64,000 bases of DNA from an uncultured Marinicella sp. (GTDB taxonomy: Bacteria > Pseudomonadota > Gammaproteobacteria > Xanthomonadales > Marinicellaceae), in the NCBI GenBank assembly GCA_947502925.1, contig CANNBS010000006.1, forward strand, positions 62,001 through 126,000, given 5' to 3'. Each line of letters begins with the position of its first letter. The first letter of the stretch is position 1. The notes beneath the pieces are model-generated. The model saw only the letters and a list, made by a program, of their open reading frames with translations. It searched no databases and had not been told where the DNA came from. The position numbers and the translations under genes are program-made. Below, in pieces: positions 12,680-19,367 of this stretch.

Positions 12680-13381
12680 TTAATCAAGTGATAAAGACGA
12701 TTTGGTTTTGTTACGACGCTTACGTTCTTTCTCTCGGTATTCACGCATGCAACCATCCTGATCGTACATTACACAGGCCAGATAATCTGTTGATTCGATT
12801 AATGCTGCGCGAATGGCTTTTCCGGTTGGGGTCTTTTTGTGACCGCCCAATGAACCACCGAATCCACCGCGAGATAAACCTACACGCATTCCACCACCTT
12901 TAGATCGACCTTCCACAGTACGAACATACTCCACTTCACCGGTAGTGGCATTAACCACCCGTAAATCAATGGCCAGGTAAGCCTGTTGGCTTTTACCACC
13001 GAGGGAAATACCTTTAAAACTAAAACCACCGCCGGTGCCTTTGGTGTTCTCTTCATAGGCAGCGACTTTGCCGGTGATTAAATATTGAGCACCGGTAACT
13101 TTGCCCATTTTTGCTGCTGTGGCCGGATTAACACGCCCTGATGCACCTAAATCCTGTTCACCCAGTACACTGTCCAGACGTTCACGTTCGACCACTTTAA
13201 AAGCGCCGGTTGAAGCCAGCTCATTGGCCAACATACCGCCTAACTCTCGGCCCACATCGGTTCGCCACCAGCTGGCACGGGTTTCATTCGTGAAATCAAG
13301 TACCGCCACAACCGGACGATCTTTGGCCATGGCCATACCACTTGAAAAAGTGATCAATAATAAAACTAAAATTTTACGCAT
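12680..13381 (-). CDS. CsgG/HfaB-like envelope protein
   Basis: A 233-residue exported protein of the CsgG/HfaB family. Residues 1-19 form a signal peptide (KILVLLLITFSSGMAMA), followed by VAVLDFTNETRASWW. The domain continues with LANELASTGAFKVVERERLDSVL and GAQYLITGKVAAYEE, the usual CsgG core. There is no lipobox cysteine at the cleavage site, unlike true CsgG lipoproteins, so it may be periplasmic. The tail is rich in K and R. No curli genes (csgA, csgB, csgE, csgF) lie nearby, so a role in curli secretion is not supported. It stands alone, divergent from tyrA. Confidence 0.8.
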   Translation of the reverse strand: MRKILVLLLITFSSGMAMAKDRPVVAVLDFTNETRASWWRTDVGRELGGMLANELASTGAFKVVERERLDSVLGEQDLGASGRVNPATAAKMGKVTGAQYLITGKVAAYEENTKGTGGGFSFKGISLGGKSQQAYLAIDLRVVNATTGEVEYVRTVEGRSKGGGMRVGLSRGGFGGSLGGHKKTPTGKAIRAALIESTDYLACVMYDQDGCMREYREKERKRRNKTKSSLSLD

Positions 13382-13463
13382 ACCTTACATTCTCCCATTA
13401 AAAAATATTGCTAAACCATCTATATACTGTAACAATTTACGCTTAAATTTACTGACATTCAAT

Positions 13464-14567
13464 ATGAAAAATAAAAAATTAAGCCAATTAAGACAGCGTC
13501 TTGATGACATCGATGAGCAAATTATAGCACTGATCGCTGAACGTCAGTTTAATGTTGAGCAGATTGGAAATGTGAAACTCGACACAAAATCACCCACACG
13601 GGACTATGGTCGGGAAAAACAAGTCATCAATCACATTCGTGATTTTGCCCGTCAAAAAAATCTCAATCCGGACATTGCACAGAAAATTTTTGAATTGATT
13701 ATCGAAACCTCTTTAAGTAAACAAGAAATTCAGAAAGTTAAAAATTCAGGCTACGGCCATAATAAAAAAGCGCTAATTATTGGTGGTAACGGCAAAATGG
13801 GTCAATGGTTTGCACATTTTCTTCAAGAACAAAATTTTATCGTGGACATCAATGACATCCGTCCACTGGAAAATCAAAACAATTTTGTCGCGGATATCTC
13901 TGACATTGATCTCGACCATGACTTTATTATTGTTGCCACGCCTATTCAAAAGAGCGTTGATGTTCTCAATCAGCTGCAACAACTTAAACCCTCCGGTGTT
14001 GTGATGGACATCAGCTCCATTAAAACACCCTTACGCAGACCACTGCGCGCACTGCATGACAGCGGTTGTCGGGTGGTCTCCATACATCCCATGTTTGGAC
14101 CGGATATTCAGTTGTTGTCCAATAAGCACGTTATTTTTATTAATATGGGCGATGATGACGCGTTGCAAAGTGCTAAACAACTGTTTCAACCCACCATGGT
14201 GGAGCGCATTGACATGAAGTTTGAAGACCATGATCGCTTAATCAGCTATGTCCTGGGACTTTCGCATCTGCTGAACATCACCTTTATGACGGTGCTGGCT
14301 GAATCCGGTGAAGCGGCCGATTTACTGGCTAATCTTTCCAGCACCACCTTTGACGCCCAATGGCAAATCGCATCCAATGTCACCCATGAAAACCCTGATT
14401 TGTACTACGAAATCCAGAAGCTAAATCAATACAGCCCCACCATTATTAATGCTTTGGATGACACCATTAACCGGCTCAAAAGTATTTTACACAACAACCA
14501 CCAACAAGCCTTTGTTCACCTTATGAATCAGGCCAAAGACTATCTAACCATCCGTCAACAATCTTAA
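13464..14567 (+). CDS. tyrA: Chorismate mutase / prephenate dehydrogenase (T-protein)
   Basis: A bifunctional enzyme of tyrosine synthesis: an AroQ chorismate mutase domain at about 1-90 (LRQRLDDIDEQIIALIAER, then DYGREKQVI) fused to a prephenate dehydrogenase. The NAD motif is GGNGKMGQWFA; SIHPMFGPD and the HDRLISYVLGLSHLLN helix follow. The frame runs open upstream to 13101, but that part overlaps the CsgG-like gene and resembles nothing. The ATG at 13464 gives 367 residues, close to E. coli TyrA (373). No clear Shine-Dalgarno sequence is visible. Confidence 0.95.
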   Translation: MKNKKLSQLRQRLDDIDEQIIALIAERQFNVEQIGNVKLDTKSPTRDYGREKQVINHIRDFARQKNLNPDIAQKIFELIIETSLSKQEIQKVKNSGYGHNKKALIIGGNGKMGQWFAHFLQEQNFIVDINDIRPLENQNNFVADISDIDLDHDFIIVATPIQKSVDVLNQLQQLKPSGVVMDISSIKTPLRRPLRALHDSGCRVVSIHPMFGPDIQLLSNKHVIFINMGDDDALQSAKQLFQPTMVERIDMKFEDHDRLISYVLGLSHLLNITFMTVLAESGEAADLLANLSSTTFDAQWQIASNVTHENPDLYYEIQKLNQYSPTIINALDDTINRLKSILHNNHQQAFVHLMNQAKDYLTIRQQS

Positions 14568-14643
14568 GACATTGGAATAAAAGTTTTTAGAGTTAAAAAA
14601 ATTTAATAAATTTTGAGGGTTTTGCTTTGTTTCTTCGCTTGTA

Positions 14644-14687
14644 CAGGTAACGGCGATTAATTCGCCAGTCTGAATAGATGTTACCTG
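14644..14687 (+). other. Two-tier hairpin downstream of tyrA
   Basis: An 8-bp stem (CAGGTAAC / GTTACCTG) encloses a second perfect stem (GGCGA / TCGCC, loop TTAAT) and a 13-base single strand. No T-run follows, so it is not an intrinsic terminator. It may be a tyrA 3' end stabiliser or a separate structured element. Confidence 0.45.
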
Positions 14688-14714
14688 AGTGAATGCATTG
14701 CGGCACAAACAACA

Positions 14715-14745
14715 TTAACAAGCCGAAATGATCAGGTTTTATGCT
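14715..14745 (+). promoter_or_regulatory. Candidate promoter of the 14747 RNA
   Basis: TTAACA (14715-14720, five of six matches to TTGACA) and TATGCT (14740-14745) are separated by 19 bases. Transcription would start at or just inside the 5' arm of the RNA's closing stem. The spacer is a little long. Confidence 0.4.
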
Positions 14746-14746
14746 T

Positions 14747-14885
14747 TATGTTCAGTCGTTTGCTGCCAATCCTCAGGCACGATAGTAACCGCTCATTGGG
14801 GGATGTAGCGGACAATCAACCTTCGGGGGAACGTTGATAAACGCATTAAATAATGCCTATCGCAACCGACTGAACATATTTTTTT
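14747..14885 (+). ncRNA. Candidate structured non-coding RNA, unrecognised family
   Basis: A 139-nt segment closed by a 12-bp perfect stem (14747-14758 with 14867-14878), extended past one mismatch by TTG/CAA, and ending in seven Ts (14879-14885). Inside it CGATAG (14780-14785) can pair with CTATCG (14857-14862). Four local hairpins follow in order: TGCC/GGCA; CCGCTCAT/ATG-T-AGCGG with loop TGGGGG; ATCAAC/GTTGAT capped by TTC-GGGG-GAA; and GCATT/AATGC. GGGGGA occurs twice at hairpin tips and GGA once between hairpins, which would suit CsrA/RsmA binding, but that is only inference. It lacks the signature sequences of tmRNA, RNase P RNA and SRP RNA. No open frame explains it. Confidence 0.6.
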
Positions 14886-14921
14886 CTATTGTCGATTTCC
14901 TTTCCTGCTGAACGATTTAGC

Positions 14922-14951
14922 TTGTACCAATCCAAAGCGTACCTATATAAT
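14922..14951 (+). promoter_or_regulatory. Possible promoter of the YccA-like gene
   Basis: TTGTAC at 14922-14927 and TATAAT at 14946-14951 with an 18-base spacer, about 40 bases before the ATG at 14991. Confidence 0.4.
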
Positions 14952-14990
14952 AATCGTTAACTTTAATCCATTTTATTATTAGGTCTTTCA

Positions 14991-15767
14991 ATGAATTTAA
15001 AAAATATGAAAACAGCCAACCCGGCGATGAATCAGTTTGAACAACATGCCGTCAGTTTAGGCCCTGTGGACGAAATGATTCGTGACGATTCCCAGCGCAT
15101 GACTGTGAACGGCACCATTAACAAAACCGGTATTTTATTACTGATTATGGTGGCGGTCGGTGCCTGGACCTGGCAAACCATGCTCAATGATCCGGCGCTG
15201 GGTCGCACCTTGATGTTAACCGGCATGTTCGGTGGTCTGGTTGTTGGTCTGGTTGTGGCCTTTAAACCCAAATTTGCGGTTGCCGGCTCGATGATTTACG
15301 CGGTTCTCCAGGGACTCTTTGTGGGTGGTGTATCTGCTGTTTTTGAAGCCCGTTATCCGGGATTGGTTGCCCAGGCCGTGGGTTTAACCGTGGCGGTGAT
15401 GTTCGCCATGTTATTCAGCTACCGCACCGGCTTAATTAAAGTCACCGAAACATTCAAGAAAGTCATTGTTTTTGCCACCATGGGTATCGCTATTTTTTAT
15501 CTGTTCAGCCTGGTGGCTCATTTTGGCTTTGGCGCCAACATCAGCTACTTCAACACTGAAAATGCCTCCATGATGAGCATTGGTTTAAGTGTCTTTGTGG
15601 TTGGTATAGCGGCCTTAAATCTGGTTTTGGACTTTGATTTTATCGAACGCGGCAGCGAACAAAACCTACCGAAAAACTTCGAGTGGTATGGTGCTTTTGG
15701 TTTGATGGTCACCCTGGTTTGGTTATACATTGAACTGTTGCGTTTACTGGCAAAATTACGCGAGTGA
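14991..15767 (+). CDS. Bax inhibitor-1/YccA-family membrane protein
   Basis: A 258-residue inner-membrane protein. After a soluble N-terminal stretch of about 45 residues there are seven hydrophobic segments, starting with TGILLLIMVAVGAWTW. The repeated glycine-rich helices (VYAVLQGLFVGGVSAVFE type) and the acidic turn LDFDFIERG before the last helix are typical of the Bax inhibitor-1/YccA superfamily. In E. coli YccA modulates the FtsH membrane protease; a similar quality-control role here is inference. AGG precedes the start. The acetyltransferase gene follows after three bases. Confidence 0.8.
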   Translation: MNLKNMKTANPAMNQFEQHAVSLGPVDEMIRDDSQRMTVNGTINKTGILLLIMVAVGAWTWQTMLNDPALGRTLMLTGMFGGLVVGLVVAFKPKFAVAGSMIYAVLQGLFVGGVSAVFEARYPGLVAQAVGLTVAVMFAMLFSYRTGLIKVTETFKKVIVFATMGIAIFYLFSLVAHFGFGANISYFNTENASMMSIGLSVFVVGIAALNLVLDFDFIERGSEQNLPKNFEWYGAFGLMVTLVWLYIELLRLLAKLRE

Positions 15768-15770
15768 TGC

Positions 15771-16259
15771 ATGACGGTCAACATCATTCAAGCCGATTAC
15801 CGTAATCAACAGCATGCCCGCCATGTGATTGAATTACTGGACTGCTATGCCACCGATCCGATGGGCGGTGGCATGGCCTTGAGTGATTTTACCGCACAGA
15901 ATTTAGTACCGACCCTGGCTGAACGCCATGATGCCTTTAGTATCCTGGCATATGTGGATGGCCAGCCGGCCGGTTTAATGAATTGTTTCGAAGGTTTTTC
16001 GACCTTTGCCTGCAGGCCGCTGATTAACATTCACGATGTGGTGGTGGCCGGAGAATACCGAGGTCAGGGTTTGAGTCGCAAGATGTTTGACCTGGTGGAA
16101 GATATTGCCGAACAAAAACAATGCTGTAAGCTGACCCTTGAAGTGGTCACCGGCAACACCACGGCCCAGGCGGCTTACGAGCGTTTCGGTTTTAAACCCT
16201 ATCAGCTGGATGATAAACACGGGGTCGCCATGTTTTGGGAAAAGAGCTTGTCTTCATGA
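15771..16259 (+). CDS. GNAT-family N-acetyltransferase
   Basis: A 162-residue GNAT acetyltransferase. The acetyl-CoA binding segment VVVAGEYRGQGLSRKMFDLVED carries the R/Q-x-x-G-x-G/S motif A, followed by KLTLEVVTGNTTAQAAYERFGFKPY, which is motif B with the usual Y-x-x-x-GF ending. The substrate cannot be told. It is three bases downstream of the YccA-like gene and overlaps the following lipoprotein gene by four bases (ATGA), so all three are probably co-transcribed. Confidence 0.85.
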   Translation: MTVNIIQADYRNQQHARHVIELLDCYATDPMGGGMALSDFTAQNLVPTLAERHDAFSILAYVDGQPAGLMNCFEGFSTFACRPLINIHDVVVAGEYRGQGLSRKMFDLVEDIAEQKQCCKLTLEVVTGNTTAQAAYERFGFKPYQLDDKHGVAMFWEKSLSS

Positions 16260-16702
16260 AACTAATACTGTCTTTAATACCACTAATGTTTATTGTTTCA
16301 GGATGTCAGCCGACAACCGATAATAAACAAAATCAAGGCGCTGACTTGCCTGCTTGCACAAAAGACGCCAAAGTCTGCCCCGATGGCCAAACCGTCAGCC
16401 GCAATCCTGAATTAAACTGCGAATTTGATGCCTGCCCGGAACCTGCATCTGCCGTGGAATGCCAGGGTGATATGAAACAATGTCCCGATGGTTCTTTTGT
16501 CATTCGAGATCCAAAACAGGATTGTGCATTTAAAGCCTGCCCTGAACAATCCGAACAAAAACCACCCGAAATCTATTGCACCCAGGACGTGGCCCAATGC
16601 GCCGATGGCAGTTATGTCGGTCGAGATCCTAAAAACGAATGTAAATTTAAACCCTGTCCCGACGGGTCAAATCCCGGACAATCAAAAACCCGCATCGAGT
16701 AA
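16256..16702 (+). CDS. Small lipoprotein with three cysteine-rich CPDG modules
   Basis: A 148-residue predicted lipoprotein of unknown function. The start at 16256 is preferred over an in-frame ATG at 16235, because it puts a lipobox (FIVSGC, C17) at the right distance and overlaps the GNAT stop by four bases. The mature part is three tandem modules of about 29 residues, each following C-x2-D-x3-C-x-DG-x2-V-x-R-[ND]P-x4-C-x-F-x2-CP: CTKDAKVCPDGQTV..., CQGDMKQCPDGSFV... and CTQDVAQCADGSYV.... Each has four cysteines at fixed spacing, fitting disulfide-bonded mini-domains. The last 21 bases overlap the end of convergent rnd. Confidence 0.75.
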   Translation: MKLILSLIPLMFIVSGCQPTTDNKQNQGADLPACTKDAKVCPDGQTVSRNPELNCEFDACPEPASAVECQGDMKQCPDGSFVIRDPKQDCAFKACPEQSEQKPPEIYCTQDVAQCADGSYVGRDPKNECKFKPCPDGSNPGQSKTRIE

Positions 16703-17749
16703 GGCACGCCAGGTCGTTAAAGCTTCTAATTCACCCTGCTGAAAAGCAAGGGCTTTTAGATTGGCGTTATTAATTATTAAGGCAGGATCAATACCGGCCT
16801 TGTCAGCTTTATCTTTAACCGCTCTTTTCATGGCCTGAAAGTGCTGACCCTGGCGGCTGTTAAGTTTGATTATTTTCGGCGGTTCCTGGTCATAGTCCGG
16901 ATTCTGGTTATGCAACACCGCCAGCAAGGACCGGCCGTTGTATTTAACAAATTTCGGGTATAAGCCGATATTAAATAAATCTTCAAATTGATTGACTTGC
17001 TGCACCACAGCGACGATTTCAGGCGGCTTTAGTATCCAGTTACGGGGCTTATTGCGCTGTTGCGCCAACTGATCACGCCACAACAGTACGCGCCATAAAC
17101 GGGCACTTTCCCCGTCCGATAAACGCTGACTTTTGACCAGTTTTTGAAACAATTTTTCATTATGGGCATCCTGATCAAGATTGGCCAACTGCTGTTGCAT
17201 AAGCACATCAAACAAAGGCATCAAACCACGTTCATTGACCTGCTCACTTAAGCGTGTTTTTAAATCCGCTAAATAATAAATATCTTCAACCGCATAAGCT
17301 TTTTGCTCATCGGACAGTGGTCGCTGCAGCCAATCAGATCGGCTCATGCCCTGGGTTAACTGGACATCAAATTCCGCTTCAACCAGATTTTGATACGAGG
17401 TATGTAAAGCATACCCGGCTAAAGCCGCCGCCACCTGCGTGTCAAAAACCCTTTCTGGTTTTGCCCCTGTGACCTGCTGCCAAAGCTCCAGATCTTCAGA
17501 ACCTGAATGTAAAATCAGCTTTTTAAAAGACGGCAAAAACAGTTCAGCCAAATCTTTAATGGCAATGTCCACTAAATAAAAGGTATTATCAACACAAACC
17601 TGTAACAAAGCAGGATTAAGATAAAAGGTGCGGGAACGCTCAAATTCCGTGTCGACGGCATAAAAAGTGCGATCATCAACCCGGGGCAATAGTTTTTGCG
17701 CCACATTTATGTCATCAATGAATTGAAAATTTGATAGAATTTTAGCCAT
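16682..17749 (-). CDS. rnd: Ribonuclease D
   Basis: A 355-residue 3'-5' exoribonuclease that trims tRNA 3' ends. The DEDD nuclease motifs are visible: D33 and E35 in AVDTEFERSRTF (Exo I), LHSGSEDLELW (Exo II) and YAVEDIYYLADL (Exo III). HRDC-type helices follow (RDQLAQQRNKPRNWILKPPEIV). Slightly shorter than E. coli RNase D (375). The ATG lies on the same CATG as the start of the divergent nucleotidase gene, and no other methionine codon is available near the N-terminus. Its 3' end overlaps the lipoprotein gene by 21 bases. Confidence 0.92.
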   Translation of the reverse strand: MAKILSNFQFIDDINVAQKLLPRVDDRTFYAVDTEFERSRTFYLNPALLQVCVDNTFYLVDIAIKDLAELFLPSFKKLILHSGSEDLELWQQVTGAKPERVFDTQVAAALAGYALHTSYQNLVEAEFDVQLTQGMSRSDWLQRPLSDEQKAYAVEDIYYLADLKTRLSEQVNERGLMPLFDVLMQQQLANLDQDAHNEKLFQKLVKSQRLSDGESARLWRVLLWRDQLAQQRNKPRNWILKPPEIVAVVQQVNQFEDLFNIGLYPKFVKYNGRSLLAVLHNQNPDYDQEPPKIIKLNSRQGQHFQAMKRAVKDKADKAGIDPALIINNANLKALAFQQGELEALTTWRALLDAGF

Positions 17750-19367
17750 GAAAAATTATAAAGCCATTTTAATATTCGGATGTCTCATTGTATTGGCCGG
17801 TTGCCAACATGCAACCAAAAAAACCAATAATGACGACCAGCAGCTCACCCTCATCGCCATCAATGACGTTTACCGCATTGCCGGTATAAATCAGGGCAAA
17901 ACCGGCGGTCTGGCGCGGGTTCGGGCTTTAAGAGCTCGGTTACAGGAAGAATCTGAGCATGTGTTGCTTCTGCATGCCGGTGATTTTTTACACCCCTCTT
18001 TTAACAGCAAGCAAGATGATGGCCGGGCCATGATTCAAACCATGAATTATCTGGACGGACAAGCCGATGCCTTTGATAATGAGATGCTGGTGACCTTTGG
18101 GAACCATGAATTTGATAAAGGACGATTAAAACATGTGCCATTAATGAATGATCTTTTAAACCAATCAGAATTTACCTGGCTGGACAGTAATATTGAATGG
18201 ACAGCCAACGGTATTCAGTCAGACCACATAAAACCCTATGCCCTCAAGAAGTACGGCTCTTATCAAGTGGGTATTTTTAGCATGACCACAGATATGGTTC
18301 ATCCTGAGTATATCGAGCGCTTTGATGATTACCACAAAACCGCCGCCCATTATGTACCGATGTTACGCCGCGCTGGTGCTGATTTTGTCATTGCCTTGAC
18401 TCACCAAACCATGCCCGATGACCTGGACATGATGGCACTGCCTGAAGCACACCGCCCGGATATTATCTTTGGCGGCCATGAACACTTTGCTCAGGCAGAA
18501 ACCGTTGATGGTCGCTGGGTTTTAAAAGCCGATGCCGATGCCGCCTCTGCGGTGGTGGTGACGGTTAATTTAGCCAGACCTGAGGCAGCTTTATTGCCGC
18601 AGGTGGTGCCACTTGAAGATAATATGACGCCGGATCCGGACGCCCTGGCCTTGATTGAACAGTTAAACAGCGAAATTGAACAACAGTATTGCGCTTCCCA
18701 TGAAGCCGATGCCCGCTGTTTGCAACAGGTACTGGGCACCACGCGAACAGAACTGGTGGCTGAAGAAACCACCATTCGCCGTTTTGAGACGAACTTAGGT
18801 GATTTACTGGCTGATTTAAGCTTGCAAGCTTTTAGTGCCTGTGAGGCCGATGTGGCTTTACTGAATTCCGGCAGCATTCGCTTAAACCAAAATATACCGA
18901 CAGGCGGTGACATCACTGTCAAACACCTGCATGAAATGTTTCCCTACGACAGTAATCTGCAGCTTATTGAAATTCCAAAATTACTGCTCCGGGATATATT
19001 ACAACACAGCGTCTCCAACTGGACCGCCAATGGTCATTGGCTGCAAGTGGCCGGTTTGTCGTTTATTCACGATCCCAGCACCGAATCAGTCAGCCACATT
19101 CACTTACAAAAAGACGCCCTCGCATTATCCGACACCAGCACCGGAACCGTTCGGGTGGTGATGCCACATTATCTGTTATCGGCCAATACCGATCAGGACG
19201 GCTACACCATGGTCAATGAAGACATGATTCAGGCTTGTGATGCCAACGGCAGTGAACTAAAAAGTTTATTGAGCGACTATTTAAACCGTCATCCGCACGG
19301 CATTGCCCCAAAAAGGGATTATCGAATTTGTAACAACACTCGGGAACAGTGTGTGAATGAGCATTAA
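17748..19367 (+). CDS. 5'-nucleotidase/UshA-family lipoprotein
   Basis: A 539-residue envelope enzyme, probably removing phosphate from nucleotides or related esters. A lipoprotein signal with C19 (CLIVLAGC) fixes the start. The metallophosphoesterase domain at about 32-280 shows LIAINDVYR, LLHAGDFLHPS, TFGNHEFDKG and IIFGGHEHF. The C-terminal 5'-nucleotidase domain (about 330-520) has RFETNLGDLLADLSLQA and ALLNSGSIR. The start codon shares CATG with rnd on the other strand, with no Shine-Dalgarno sequence. The 3' end overlaps the next gene by 11 bases, suggesting an operon with the formylglycine-enzyme-like protein. Confidence 0.88.
   Translation: MKNYKAILIFGCLIVLAGCQHATKKTNNDDQQLTLIAINDVYRIAGINQGKTGGLARVRALRARLQEESEHVLLLHAGDFLHPSFNSKQDDGRAMIQTMNYLDGQADAFDNEMLVTFGNHEFDKGRLKHVPLMNDLLNQSEFTWLDSNIEWTANGIQSDHIKPYALKKYGSYQVGIFSMTTDMVHPEYIERFDDYHKTAAHYVPMLRRAGADFVIALTHQTMPDDLDMMALPEAHRPDIIFGGHEHFAQAETVDGRWVLKADADAASAVVVTVNLARPEAALLPQVVPLEDNMTPDPDALALIEQLNSEIEQQYCASHEADARCLQQVLGTTRTELVAEETTIRRFETNLGDLLADLSLQAFSACEADVALLNSGSIRLNQNIPTGGDITVKHLHEMFPYDSNLQLIEIPKLLLRDILQHSVSNWTANGHWLQVAGLSFIHDPSTESVSHIHLQKDALALSDTSTGTVRVVMPHYLLSANTDQDGYTMVNEDMIQACDANGSELKSLLSDYLNRHPHGIAPKRDYRICNNTREQCVNEH

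Larger units (their letters stand above)
14568..14990. other. Intergenic region carrying structured RNA elements
   Basis: A 423-base gap without a protein gene. It holds an isolated hairpin at 14644-14687, a candidate promoter at 14715-14745, a candidate structured RNA with a terminator at 14747-14885, and a possible promoter for the next gene at 14922-14951. The first 75 bases after tyrA are AT-rich and featureless. Confidence 0.6.

Noticed and set aside
12680..13381. Curli secretion channel csgG
   Set aside because: There is no lipobox cysteine and no curli operon nearby, so only the family name is used.
13101..13463. N-terminal extension of the tyrA frame
   Set aside because: It overlaps the CsgG-like gene on the other strand and has no chorismate mutase similarity; the ATG at 13464 gives the family length.
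14747..14885. Identification as 6S, SRP, tmRNA or RNase P RNA
   Set aside because: The long central bubble of 6S, the GGAAGGAAGCAGCC motif of SRP RNA and the signature sequences of tmRNA and RNase P RNA are absent.
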